Shown here piece by piece: positions 1-7,395 of a stretch of DNA of 30,380 bases. The translations under genes and the position numbers were made by a program. A model generated the notes under the pieces. The model worked only from the letters and a program-made list of their open reading frames with translations, did not search any database and was not told where the DNA came from. Within the stretch, counting starts at the first letter, position 1; every line of letters begins with the position of its first letter. Origin of the DNA: DAOTUB01 sp034437455 (GTDB taxonomy: Bacteria > Chloroflexota > Anaerolineae > B4-G1); assembly GCA_034437455.1 (NCBI GenBank), contig DAOTUB010000125.1:1-30380 (forward strand), given 5' to 3'.

Positions 1-2
1 TG

Positions 3-95
3 ACCAAAAAAGCCATGAAGGAGTTGGAAGAACGCTTTGACCGGTTATTGGGTTTGGAGAAGTGGTTTGTCCGTATTGAGCCTCTCCCTGTGTGA
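3..95 (+). CDS. C-terminal end of an unidentified protein (partial)
   Basis: An open frame enters from the left edge and ends at a TGA after 30 codons. The visible tail begins TKKAMKELEERFDRLLGLEK and ends in WFVRIEPLPV, and has an amphipathic, charged, helical character. The start and nearly all of the protein lie outside the window, so no family can be assigned. The gene converges on the riboflavin operon. It could be spurious, but the frame runs open to the edge and the composition looks coding. Confidence 0.4.
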   Translation, partial: TKKAMKELEERFDRLLGLEKWFVRIEPLPV

Positions 96-150
96 TTTTG
101 GGAGGTTTATTTTTCTGGAAACCCCTAACCGGATCACAATCTCACCTCCC

Positions 151-639
151 TCAAGCCTGCGCCAGCGCCTGCAGGAGATTCGCCATCTCGATGGCGCTCA
201 TCGCCGCCGAGAAGCCCTTGTTGCCCGCCTTCGTTCCGGCCCGCTCGATGGCCTGTTCGATGGTATCGGTGGTCAGCACGCCAAAGATCGTCGGCACACC
301 GGCGCTCAACCCCACGGCGGCCACGCCCTTGGCGACCTCGCTGGCCACGTAATCAAAGTGAGAGGTAGCGCCCCGGATGACCGCTCCCAGGCAAATGACA
401 GCGTCGTAGCGGCCGCTCTCGGCCACTCGCTTGGCCGCCAAGGGGATCTCGAAAGAGCCTGGCACCCAGATCACGTCGACGTTCTCCTCGGCCACCCCGT
501 GTCGCCGCATGGCATCGTAGGCGCCATCCAGTAATTTGCCGGTGATGAACTCGTTGAAACGGGAGACGATCACGGCGAAACAAAGCTCCTCTCCCCTCAG
601 TTGGCCTTCGAATACCCTTCCCATGATTTTCTCTTCCAT
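151..639 (-). CDS. ribH: 6,7-dimethyl-8-ribityllumazine synthase
   Basis: Condenses 3,4-dihydroxy-2-butanone 4-phosphate with the ribityl pyrimidine to give lumazine, the penultimate step of riboflavin synthesis, in the cytoplasm. The 162-residue protein has the usual family length. It shows SRFNEFIT near the N-terminus, WVPGSFEIPLAA (substrate loop), CLGAVIRGATSHFDYV with the conserved catalytic His, and the FGVLTTDTIEQAIERAG phosphate-binding region. The ATG at 639 follows AAGGAG with a 5-base gap. An internal Met (MGRVFEGQL) is a possible alternative start. It is the last gene of the rib operon, nine bases after ribBA, and so falls under the FMN riboswitch upstream of ribD. Confidence 0.97.
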   Translation of the reverse strand: MEEKIMGRVFEGQLRGEELCFAVIVSRFNEFITGKLLDGAYDAMRRHGVAEENVDVIWVPGSFEIPLAAKRVAESGRYDAVICLGAVIRGATSHFDYVASEVAKGVAAVGLSAGVPTIFGVLTTDTIEQAIERAGTKAGNKGFSAAMSAIEMANLLQALAQA

Positions 640-648
640 GTCTGCTCC

Positions 649-1857
649 TTATCCAACTTGCAGGATATGCCCTAACTTTTCTTGCTTGGTCATCAGGTAG
701 GCCCGGTTCTCTGGCGTGAAGGACACGATGAGGGGAATCCGCTCCACCACCCGCATCCCATACCCTTCCAGGCCGATCACCTTGCGCGGATTGTTGGTCA
801 ACAACCGCAACTCTTGCAGCCCCAGGTCGGCCAGGATCTGAGCGCCGGTGCCATAGTCCCGCAGGTCAGCGGGAAAACCGAGTTGCTCGTTCGCCTCCAC
901 GGTGTCTAGCCCCTGCTCCTGCAAAGCGTAGGCCCGTAGCTTGTTGCACAGGCCGATACCGCGTCCCTCCTGGCGCATGTAGAGGATGACGCCGCGTCCC
1001 TCAGCGCCGATGATCTCCATCGCTCGTTCCAACTGAGGGCCGCAATCGCAGCGCAGCGAGCCAAAGACCTCGCCGGTGAGACACTCGGAGTGAGCGCGCA
1101 CCAGCACCGGCTCGCCGTCGTTCACGTCCCCCATCACCAGGGCCAGGTGGTGGAGTCCGGTGATGGTGTCCTCGTAAGCCATAATGGTAAACTCGCCGTG
1201 ACGGGTCGGCAGACGGGCCTGGGCCACGCGGCGCACCAGCTTCTCGTGCCGCCGACGGTAGGCGATCAGATCGGCGATGCTGATGATCTTGAGGCCATGC
1301 GTGGCGGCAAAATCCTCCAGTTGCGGCAGCCGGGCCATACTGCCATCCTCGTTCAGAATCTCGCAGATGACGCCGGCCGGGTACAATCCGACCAGGCGAG
1401 CCAGATCCACCGCCGCCTCGGTGTGACCGCTGCGCACCAACACTCCCCCCTCGCGCGCCCGGATGGGAAAGATGTGGCCGGGCATCGCCAGATCCTCCGG
1501 CGTCGTGGCCGGATCGGTCAGCGCCCGCACGGTGATCGCCCGGTCGTGGGCCGAGATGCCGGTGGTAGTCCCATGCCGCGCATCCACAGAGACGGTAAAG
1601 GCCGTCCCAAACCGGGAGGTGTTGACGCCTCCCGGCGTCATCATCGGGATGCGCAACGCCTCCAGCCGCTCGGCGGGCAGCGCCACGCAGATCAGGCCGC
1701 GCCCGCGAAGCGTCATAAAATTGATCGCTTCGGGTGTGACCTTTTCGGCGGCCAACACCAGGTCGCCCTCGTTCTCGCGATCCTCGTCGTCCACCACGAT
1801 AATCATACGTCCGGCCCGGAAATCCTCCAGGGCCTCTGAAATTGTCGCTATTGACAT
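649..1857 (-). CDS. ribBA: Bifunctional 3,4-dihydroxy-2-butanone-4-phosphate synthase / GTP cyclohydrolase II
   Basis: Carries out both entry reactions of riboflavin synthesis. The N-terminal half (about residues 1-200) is the RibB domain, with DDEDRENEGDLVLAAE and HTEAAVDLARL, and makes the four-carbon unit from ribulose 5-phosphate. The C-terminal half (about 205-402) is the RibA domain, with the zinc-binding Cys pattern C-x10-C-x-C in SECLTGEVFGSLRCDC and the RQEGRGIGL motif, and opens GTP. The chosen ATG at 1857 has GGAGG five bases upstream; a TTG at 1869 would add four residues but overlaps that ribosome site. The length of 402 residues is normal. It lies between ribE and ribH in the operon. 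Confidence 0.97.
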   Translation of the reverse strand: MSIATISEALEDFRAGRMIIVVDDEDRENEGDLVLAAEKVTPEAINFMTLRGRGLICVALPAERLEALRIPMMTPGGVNTSRFGTAFTVSVDARHGTTTGISAHDRAITVRALTDPATTPEDLAMPGHIFPIRAREGGVLVRSGHTEAAVDLARLVGLYPAGVICEILNEDGSMARLPQLEDFAATHGLKIISIADLIAYRRRHEKLVRRVAQARLPTRHGEFTIMAYEDTITGLHHLALVMGDVNDGEPVLVRAHSECLTGEVFGSLRCDCGPQLERAMEIIGAEGRGVILYMRQEGRGIGLCNKLRAYALQEQGLDTVEANEQLGFPADLRDYGTGAQILADLGLQELRLLTNNPRKVIGLEGYGMRVVERIPLIVSFTPENRAYLMTKQEKLGHILQVG

Positions 1858-1887
1858 ACTTGCCTCCAATTCACAATTGTATCCAAA

Positions 1888-1913
1888 CAGCAGACTGGAA
1901 AGTCTGCGCTACA
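1888..1913 (-). repeat. Single GTAG hairpin (half REPIN-like unit)
   Basis: On the minus strand this reads TGTAGC, then a hairpin with stem GCAGAC/GTCTGC and loop TTTCCA. It matches the architecture of each half of the paired elements at 11046, 11988, 24079 and 30287: GTAG foot, short stem, TTTCCA-containing loop. The stem sequence differs. It overlaps the 3' end of ribE, whose TAG stop is the TAG of the conserved GTAG foot. It sits in the ribE-ribBA gap and could affect mRNA processing within the operon. Confidence 0.6.
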
Positions 1914-2565
1914 TAAAGCCATGCCGCGCCAGGAACTCGCGGCTGAGTGCGGACGATAGTCCGGCAGGTTCTTCCTCTCTCGCCAGGAGGAACCGCTCGA
2001 CGTACTTGCCCAGAATGTCCGCCTCCAGGTTCACCTGAACGCCTGCCCGGTAGTCGCTGGCGACGGTATTAGCCAGGGTGTGGGGAATGAAGGAGACGGT
2101 AAAGCCGTCCTCCAATCGATCCACCACCGTCAGGCTCATCCCGTCCACGGCGATGAACCCCTTGGGCACGACGTAGCGCATCACCGGGCGCGGCGCGGCG
2201 AAGGCGATGATGACGGCCTCCTCTGCGGGCTTGCGAACCCGCACCGAGCCGACGTCGTCCACGTGTCCCTGCACAAAGTGACCGCCCATGCGCGCTCCCA
2301 CCGCCAGGCCGCGCTCCAGGTTGACCCCCGCGCCCGGCCGCAGGCCGCCCAGCGTGGTGCGTTGCAGTGTCTCTGGCGCCAGGTCTACGGCAAAGTGCTC
2401 GGATGTGATCCTCGTCACCGTCAGGCAGGCCCCGTTGATGGAGATGCTGTCGCCGACGCGCGTCCCTTCCAACACCTGTTGGGCAGCCACCTCCAACACC
2501 GCTGCGCCTCCCCGCCGCTCCAGGCGGCGCACCTTGCCCATCTCTTCGACGATTCCGGTGAACAT
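1909..2565 (-). CDS. ribE: Riboflavin synthase, alpha subunit
   Basis: Dismutates two lumazine molecules to riboflavin, the last step of the pathway. The 218-residue protein has the two tandem lumazine-binding barrels expected. It starts with MFTGIVEEMG, has GDSISINGACLTV in the first repeat, GGHFVQGHVDDVG at the junction, and VDGMSLTVVD in the second. The ATG at 2565 directly abuts the ribD stop codon, which suggests translational coupling. The C-terminus (HGFM) ends at a TAG that belongs to a GTAG-hairpin repeat, so the last few residues may have been altered when that element arrived. Confidence 0.97.
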   Translation of the reverse strand: MFTGIVEEMGKVRRLERRGGAAVLEVAAQQVLEGTRVGDSISINGACLTVTRITSEHFAVDLAPETLQRTTLGGLRPGAGVNLERGLAVGARMGGHFVQGHVDDVGSVRVRKPAEEAVIIAFAAPRPVMRYVVPKGFIAVDGMSLTVVDRLEDGFTVSFIPHTLANTVASDYRAGVQVNLEADILGKYVERFLLAREEEPAGLSSALSREFLARHGFM

Positions 2566-3684
2566 CTACACTGCCTCCTGAGTCGGGTATCCGCTGATCA
2601 ACACATCTGGCCCCAGTTGTTGAACCTCCACGCGCTCCAACCGCCACGCCTCGGCGATGCGGACCGCGCCCACGCCTCCAACGGGCGTCGGGGCGTCGCG
2701 CCCGCCGATAATCATCGGGGCGACGAAAGCCAGGACTTGATTCACCAGTCCGCGGGCAAAGAAACTACCCAGGACCGTCCCGCCGCCCTCCACTAACAAG
2801 CTCGTGATCTCCCGCTGGCCCAGCGCTGTCAGCAGCGCCTCCAGGCCGACGCGCCCGTCGTCGGCGGGCAACGTCAACACCTCGACGACGCCGTCCTCCA
2901 ACGTCTGGCGGCGTTCCGGCGGCATGGCGTCTGTGGTCGCGATCAACGTCTGGCCGGGCAGGGCCGGGTCAAGCACGCGGGCCGTGGGCGGGATGCGCCC
3001 CGTGCTGTCGAGGATGACGCGCAGCGGGTGGCGCACATCCGCCCGATCGAGCCGCGTTGTGAGCTGCGGATCGTCGGCGATGACGGTCTCGACGCCCACC
3101 AGGATGCCGTCCACCCAATCACGCAACTGGTGGACGTGACGACGCGCCGCCGGGCCGGTGATCCAACGGGCGTCGCCGGTGCGGGTCGCGATCTTGCCGT
3201 CCAGGCTCGCGGCGAACTTGGCGACGACGAAGGGGCGCTTGGTTGTGATCCAACGAACAAAGACCTCGTTGAGCGCGCGGGCCTCGGCCTCTCGCTCGCC
3301 CAACACGGTGCGGATCCCCGCCGCCTCCAACTCGGCCTGGCCACGGCCCGCGACGCGCGGGTTAGGATCGAGCATCGCCATGTGCACCTCGGCGACGCCG
3401 GCGGCGATGAGCGCCTGAGTGCAGGGCGGCGTCCGCCCGTGGTGACAGCACGGTTCCAGGTTGACGTAGAGGGTCGCGCCGCGCGCCCGCGCGCCAGCCT
3501 GCCGCAGGGCCAAGACCTCGGCGTGGGGTTCGCCCGCCCGGTGATGAAACCCCTCGCCAATGACATCGAATGTTCCGTCGGCGCCTTTCTTGACCAGCAC
3601 CGCCCCCACCAGTGGATTGGGACTGGTGCGACCTCGTCCTCGCTCGGCCAGGCACAAAGCACGCGCCATAAAATCGCGATCCAT
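2566..3684 (-). CDS. ribD: Bifunctional diaminohydroxyphosphoribosylaminopyrimidine deaminase / 5-amino-6-(5-phosphoribosylamino)uracil reductase
   Basis: Performs the second and third steps on the GTP branch of riboflavin synthesis. The N-terminal deaminase domain (about residues 1-145) has the zinc motif HAEVLAL with its catalytic Glu and PCCHHGRTPPCTQAL with the two further ligands. The C-terminal reductase domain (about 150-372) has FVVAKFAASLDGKIA and a VEGGGTVLGSFF nucleotide-binding segment. The length of 372 residues is typical. The ATG at 3684 has GGGAGG six bases upstream. It is the first gene of the operon, immediately after the FMN riboswitch and its terminator. Confidence 0.97.
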   Translation of the reverse strand: MDRDFMARALCLAERGRGRTSPNPLVGAVLVKKGADGTFDVIGEGFHHRAGEPHAEVLALRQAGARARGATLYVNLEPCCHHGRTPPCTQALIAAGVAEVHMAMLDPNPRVAGRGQAELEAAGIRTVLGEREAEARALNEVFVRWITTKRPFVVAKFAASLDGKIATRTGDARWITGPAARRHVHQLRDWVDGILVGVETVIADDPQLTTRLDRADVRHPLRVILDSTGRIPPTARVLDPALPGQTLIATTDAMPPERRQTLEDGVVEVLTLPADDGRVGLEALLTALGQREITSLLVEGGGTVLGSFFARGLVNQVLAFVAPMIIGGRDAPTPVGGVGAVRIAEAWRLERVEVQQLGPDVLISGYPTQEAV

Positions 3685-3704
3685 TCGCCTCCCTCAAAAA
3701 GCCA

Positions 3705-3740
3705 GACAACAAAAACCCCAAAGACCATGGGTCTTCGGGG
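3705..3740 (-). terminator. Intrinsic terminator of the FMN riboswitch leader
   Basis: On the minus strand an 11-bp near-perfect stem (CCCCGAAGACC against GGTCTTTGGGG, three-base loop) is followed by TTTTTGTTGT. It lies between the riboswitch aptamer and ribD, where an attenuation terminator is expected. A second small hairpin (GCCAC/GTGGC at 3755-3769) lies between aptamer and terminator and may take part in an alternative antiterminator fold; that part is inference. Confidence 0.88.
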
Positions 3741-3777
3741 CATAAACCATACACGCCACAGCACGTGGCTCGTCGTT

Positions 3778-3927
3778 CATCTTCTCTCATCCGGACTTTG
3801 ACCGTCGGCTCCGGGATGGACGGCGTTCGCCGCCTTCACCGGATCGGCCGCTTGCGCGGTTCGCGGGCTTGGCAGATGCTAGATCCGCCTCACCGCCGGT
3901 CGGGAATTGCACCCTGCCCCGAAGATG
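3778..3927 (-). promoter_or_regulatory. FMN riboswitch (RFN element)
   Basis: The minus strand carries the conserved RFN blocks in order: CTTCGGGGCAGGGTG, AATTCCCGACCGGCGGT, AGCCCGCGA, GCCGACGGT and AGTCCGGATGAGAGAAG. The ends CATCTTC and GAAGATG close helix P1. The variable arm between AGCCCGCGA and GCCGACGGT is long and GC-rich. FMN binding would favour the downstream terminator and shut off ribD-ribE-ribBA-ribH when flavin is plentiful. Confidence 0.97.
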
Positions 3928-3953
3928 GTTTGACTATGGATTGTCAGTAACAG

Positions 3954-3981
3954 ATTATAGCCGCTTTGGGCGATCTGTCAA
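3954..3981 (-). promoter_or_regulatory. Sigma-70-type promoter of the riboflavin operon
   Basis: On the minus strand TTGACA (3976-3981) and TATAAT (3954-3959) are both exact consensus, with a 16-base spacer. Transcription would start near 3947, about 20 bases before the RFN element. It lies in the gap just after the kbl stop codon, so the rib operon has its own start. Confidence 0.88.
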
Positions 3982-3994
3982 GCCTGGATGACGC

Positions 3995-5191
3995 CTAAAT
4001 GACGTCCAGTTCCCGCGCCACCTTCTCGAATATCTCCAGGCCCTTGTCCAGATCCTCCTTCGTGTGCGCGGCGGTGTTCATCACGCGGATGCGGGCCTCT
4101 CCTCGCGGGACGGTGGGAAAGCCCAGCGCCATGGCAAAGACACCGTACTCGAACAGCTTGGCGCTGAACTCTTTCGCCAGTTTCACGTCGCCCAGCATCA
4201 CCGGCACGATGGGCGTCTCGGTGTGGCCGGTGTCTATGCCAAGTCGCTGGATGCCGGCCTTGAAATACTCGGCGTTCTCCCACAGCTTTTCCACCAGTTC
4301 CGGGTGCTTTTCGACGTAATCCGTGGCGGCCATGCACGCGGCGGTATCGGCCGGGGTGAGCGCGCTGGAAAAGAGGTTGGGGCGCGCTTTCTGCCGGATA
4401 TAGTCCACGACCACCTGCTTGCCGGCGATGACGCCGCCCATCACGCCAAAGGCTTTCGAGAGCGTGCCGATCTCGACGTCGAACTTGCCCTCCAGCCCAA
4501 AGTGGGACACGATGCCGCGCCCCTGGCCCAGCACGCCCTCGCCGTGGGCGTCGTCCACCATCGTCATCACGTCGTACTTGGCCGCCACCTCGTACAGCTT
4601 GTCGAGCGGCGCCACGTCGCCGTCCATCGAAAAGACGCCGTCGCTGATCATCAGCCCACGCCGGAACTTGGGCAGGTTCTCCTTGATCTTGGCCTCCAGG
4701 TCGGCCGGGTCGCGGTGCTCAAAGACGACGATCTTGGCGCCGCTCAGCCGCGCGCCGTCGATGATGCTGGCGTGGTTGAGCCGATCGGAAAAGATGACGT
4801 CCTGCTCGCCGGTCGCCCGGTCTCGGCCCACCAGCGGCGGGATGGCGGCCTGGTTGGCGCAAAAGCCGCTCTGCACCAGCAGGGCCGCCTCGACGCGCTT
4901 GAACTCGGCCAGGCGTCGCTCGCACTCGATGTGTAGCCGCTGCGTTCCGGCGATGGTGCGCACTGCGCCAGGCCCCACGCCCCACTCGTCCACGGCTTTC
5001 TTGGCGGCCTCTTTGATCTCCGGATGGTTGGCCAGCCCCAGGTAGTTATTCGTGCAAAAGTTCAGCACCTTCTCGCCGTCCACCACCATCCAGGCATCGG
5101 CAGGGGAATCCATCGTGCGGATGTTGATGTATTGTTTTTCGGCCCTGGCGGCCTCCAGCTCCTGTCGCATAAAATCTAACTTGTCTGTCAC
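3995..5191 (-). CDS. kbl: Glycine C-acetyltransferase (2-amino-3-ketobutyrate CoA ligase)
   Basis: A PLP enzyme of the alpha-oxoamine synthase family that cleaves 2-amino-3-ketobutyrate with CoA to glycine and acetyl-CoA. The 398-residue protein has NNYLGLANHP near the N-terminus, GVGPGAVRTIAGTQRLH, MVDDAHGEGVLG for the PLP ring contact, and the Schiff-base lysine K246 in EIGTLSKAFGVMGG. The GTG start at 5191 follows AAAGGAGT at good spacing. 8-amino-7-oxononanoate synthase is a close homologue. The nearby threonine dehydrogenase (6016-6993, same strand) favours the threonine-degradation role. Confidence 0.93.
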   Translation of the reverse strand: MTDKLDFMRQELEAARAEKQYINIRTMDSPADAWMVVDGEKVLNFCTNNYLGLANHPEIKEAAKKAVDEWGVGPGAVRTIAGTQRLHIECERRLAEFKRVEAALLVQSGFCANQAAIPPLVGRDRATGEQDVIFSDRLNHASIIDGARLSGAKIVVFEHRDPADLEAKIKENLPKFRRGLMISDGVFSMDGDVAPLDKLYEVAAKYDVMTMVDDAHGEGVLGQGRGIVSHFGLEGKFDVEIGTLSKAFGVMGGVIAGKQVVVDYIRQKARPNLFSSALTPADTAACMAATDYVEKHPELVEKLWENAEYFKAGIQRLGIDTGHTETPIVPVMLGDVKLAKEFSAKLFEYGVFAMALGFPTVPRGEARIRVMNTAAHTKEDLDKGLEIFEKVARELDVI

Positions 5192-5254
5192 GTTCTACTC
5201 CTTTTTATAAAGATTCGCAGTGTACAAGTAACAACTACTTTTTCCAAAGTGTTG

Positions 5255-5650
5255 TCATCCCTCCAATGCACCGGCCGCTTGCCGCCACAGAGCGGCCATA
5301 TCCCGCGCCAGAGAAAGGTTCACAAAGAGATCCTCGCCATCGAACAGTACCTGGCCCTTGGGCAAGCCGTTCTGTTCCTTGAGCAAGCGGTCTAGCATCT
5401 GTATAGCCCCGTAGCGTCCGGCCTGTTGGCGATCCAGAAATACGTTGCCGCACTCGGAACATGTCCAAGCTTCGTAGGCGACGACGAATCGGCCGCCAGC
5501 CAGAATGTACGTCTGCTGCTCGGCGACCATAGGTTGACCATCGCGAGGACAAAGCGGCGACTCGCCATCTGGCCTGGACTCCCACTCCAGAATGACATCT
5601 TCATCGCCAATGTCATCCGGGCTATACTCAAACGTTTGGGGTTCCATCAT
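5255..5650 (-). CDS. YgiT/MqsA-type zinc-finger antitoxin
   Basis: A 131-residue acidic protein with a zinc-knuckle-like N-terminal half: CPRDGQPM at about residue 33 and WTCSECGNVF about 25 residues later. Such domains are typical of YgiT/MqsA-like antitoxins paired with small RelE-superfamily toxins. The first knuckle has Cys-x2-Asp rather than Cys-x2-Cys, so metal binding may be altered. The C-terminal part is helical and lacks a recognisable DNA-binding motif. The ATG at 5650 overlaps the TGA of the upstream toxin remnant by one base; a TTG at 5653 is an alternative start. With the toxin broken, this antitoxin appears orphaned. Confidence 0.72.
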   Translation of the reverse strand: MMEPQTFEYSPDDIGDEDVILEWESRPDGESPLCPRDGQPMVAEQQTYILAGGRFVVAYEAWTCSECGNVFLDRQQAGRYGAIQMLDRLLKEQNGLPKGQVLFDGEDLFVNLSLARDMAALWRQAAGALEG

Positions 5651-5922
5651 CAATATCTTCTCCGTTTAGATCTCTTGAAAAGTCTCACCTGCCAATCTGA
5701 CGCAGGATAAGCCGTCACGATCTCAGCCGTACCCCCTTGACACTCAAAGATGACTGAGATAACCGCCAGCCGCCAGGCCCACAGCCATGTACCGCCCTTT
5801 ACGCGCGCGACGGATCATTGGATTGCCGTACAACAAATCTACTGCTTCATCGGCCGACACACCGTGCTCATCCCATATCTTGTCAGCGATACGGCGGCTG
5901 TAAAGACGTCGTGAATGCGCAA
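5650..5922 (-). pseudogene. Frameshifted DUF4258/BrnT-like toxin
   Basis: Three segments of a small RelE-superfamily-like toxin lie in order on the minus strand but in different frames. The first runs from a TTG at 5922, with GGAG eight bases upstream, and reads LRIHDVFT. The second reads RRIADKIWDEHGVSADEAV and on to RRARKGRYMAVG. The third reads LSVIFECQGGTAEIVTAYPA to a TGA at 5650-5652 overlapping the antitoxin start. Two frame changes are needed, near 5900 and near 5757. Together they give about 90 residues, the expected length. Either the gene is truly inactivated or the assembly has two indels. The family call rests on the HGV...R-x3-GRYMA pattern and the pairing. Confidence 0.65.
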
Positions 5923-5966
5923 TTGAGCGTCTCCGTGAAATCAACAAGCAGCGAATTGTCAATGCT

Positions 5967-5994
5967 ACTATACCATATCCAGAACAAAAGGCAA
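5967..5994 (-). promoter_or_regulatory. Probable promoter of the toxin-antitoxin pair
   Basis: On the minus strand TTGCCT (5989-5994) and TATAGT (5967-5972) are separated by 16 bases, about 45 bases upstream of the TTG start of the toxin remnant. It would let the antitoxin be transcribed separately from the upstream threonine dehydrogenase. Confidence 0.5.
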
Positions 5995-6015
5995 AGATGC
6001 ACAGCCTGCTCGATA

Positions 6016-6993
6016 TTACAGTTTTCCCTCCTCGTACTTTTTTCCCAGCTTCTCCAGCATATCCTTCACCATCTCCGCCAGATCGTACTCCGGCTCCCAA
6101 TCCCACTCCTCCCGCGCGGCGCTGTCGTCGATCGTGCGGGGCCAGGAATCGGCGATCGCCTGCCGGTAGTCGGGTTCGTACTCGCAGGTAAACTCGGGTA
6201 TGTGCTTCTGGATCTCTGCGACCAGCCCGGCAGGGTCAAAGCTAAAGGCCGCCAGGTTGAAATCGGAGTGATGCTTGAGCCGATCCAGATCCGCCTCCAT
6301 CAGGTCGATGGTGGCCTTGATGCAGTCGGGCATGTACATCATCGGCAGCACCGAGTCCTCTCTCAGGAAGCAGGTGTACCGCTGATGCTTGATCGCCTCG
6401 TAGAAAATCTCGACGGCATAGTCGGTGGTGCCGCCGCCGGGCAGCGTCTCGCTGCTGATGATGCCCGGATAGCGTACCCCGCGCACATCTACGTCAAAGC
6501 GCTGGAAATAATAGTCGCAAAGCAACTCCCCGGCCACCTTGGTGACGCCGTACATCGTCGTCGGGCGCAGGATCGTCTCTTGGGGTGTGTCGTCCTGGGG
6601 AGTGTCCGGCCCAAACGCGGCGATGGAGCTGGGACAGAAAATCCGCGTCATCTCACGCTCTCGGGCGATCTCGAGAACATTGTACAGGCCATTGATGTTC
6701 ACGTCCCAGGCCAATTGGGGGTTCTTTTCACCGACGGCCGAAAGGATGGCCGCCATGTGGTAGATCGTATCAATGTCGTATTTTTCCACCGCCTCCTCGA
6801 CCGTCTCGCGCCGCGTCACGTCGATGAACTCGAAGGGTCCCGAATCACGCAACGCGGGGCCAGGTTTCGTCCTGTGGCCGGTGGCGACGACGTTCTCAGC
6901 CCCGTACCGCTCTCGCAGCTCCAGCGTCAACTCGGAGCCGATTTGACCGACCGCGCCGGTCACGAGAATCTTGGTCATTTCATTCTTTGACAC
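6016..6993 (-). CDS. L-threonine 3-dehydrogenase, SDR (NAD-epimerase-like) type
   Basis: Oxidises L-threonine to 2-amino-3-ketobutyrate with NAD+, feeding kbl. The 325-residue protein has the extended-SDR Rossmann motif GAVGQIGSEL near the N-terminus, FIDVTRRETVEEAV, PSSIAAFGPDTPQ with the catalytic Ser/Thr region, and the YxxxK pair Y148/K152 in MYGVTKVAGE. This matches the short-chain dehydrogenase type of threonine dehydrogenase rather than the zinc MDR type. The GTG at 6993 has GGGAGG seven bases upstream, and an ATG five codons later is an alternative. The toxin-antitoxin remnant lies between it and kbl. A sugar-nucleotide epimerase is the main alternative, but the kbl neighbour argues against it. 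Confidence 0.88.
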   Translation of the reverse strand: MSKNEMTKILVTGAVGQIGSELTLELRERYGAENVVATGHRTKPGPALRDSGPFEFIDVTRRETVEEAVEKYDIDTIYHMAAILSAVGEKNPQLAWDVNINGLYNVLEIAREREMTRIFCPSSIAAFGPDTPQDDTPQETILRPTTMYGVTKVAGELLCDYYFQRFDVDVRGVRYPGIISSETLPGGGTTDYAVEIFYEAIKHQRYTCFLREDSVLPMMYMPDCIKATIDLMEADLDRLKHHSDFNLAAFSFDPAGLVAEIQKHIPEFTCEYEPDYRQAIADSWPRTIDDSAAREEWDWEPEYDLAEMVKDMLEKLGKKYEEGKL

Positions 6994-7320
6994 CCTGATG
7001 CCTCCCTTTATCATCTCTTGCTGTAAACAAATGGAATGCGATGCACAAGCCGGAGTATATCATATCTGTACTACCTGCATGTCATATCCCCTGCTCTTGA
7101 TGTTGGTAGATTCTACCTCACACCGCCCGACCGCGCAAGTCGGCCTTCTCTCCATCGATTGGATTACTGGTAAGCCTGACGAGGAAGTGAACCGAGTGAA
7201 TCGAGACGATCCGTGCACCAGAGTGCGAAGGGTATGGTATAATTAAAACGCTGAAAGCCCTTGCACCCAAGTGCCATCATTGTATCAGCGATTCAATCTG
7301 CCGATTACCTGACCAATCTT
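6994..7320. other. Divergent intergenic region, no gene seen
   Basis: This stretch separates the minus-strand threonine dehydrogenase from the plus-strand IclR unit. It is less GC-rich than the flanking genes. An isolated TATAAT on the plus strand (7238-7243) has no convincing -35 box. On the minus strand a TATACT near 7055 could be part of the dehydrogenase promoter, but the -35 match is poor. Open frames here lack ribosome sites and do not look coding. Confidence 0.5.
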
Positions 7321-7348
7321 TTGACAGCCCCAAGAGACGTGGTATAAT
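7321..7348 (+). promoter_or_regulatory. Strong sigma-70-type promoter of the IclR unit
   Basis: TTGACA (7321-7326) and TATAAT (7343-7348) are both exact consensus with a 16-base spacer. Transcription would start near 7355, inside the palindrome at 7352-7366. Confidence 0.88.
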
Positions 7349-7351
7349 TCG

Positions 7352-7366
7352 TGGAACTCTGTTCCA
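7352..7366 (+). promoter_or_regulatory. Palindromic operator, probably for the IclR regulator
   Basis: A perfect inverted repeat, TGGAAC-TCT-GTTCCA, covers the predicted transcription start. IclR-family operators are commonly short palindromes of the TGGAA/TTCCA type. Its position would give autorepression by blocking promoter clearance. The assignment is inferred from symmetry and position. Confidence 0.65.
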
Positions 7367-7395
7367 CAATCCAGAACTTTTCAGGCGCATCTCAT

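Noticed and set aside
100..150. Possible terminator between the partial gene and ribH
   Set aside because: GGGAGGT and ACCTCCC can pair, but the 37-base loop and lack of a following T-run make it unconvincing.
7238..7243. Second TATAAT upstream of the IclR gene
   Set aside because: No acceptable -35 sequence lies at the right distance, and the promoter at 7321-7348 is much better.
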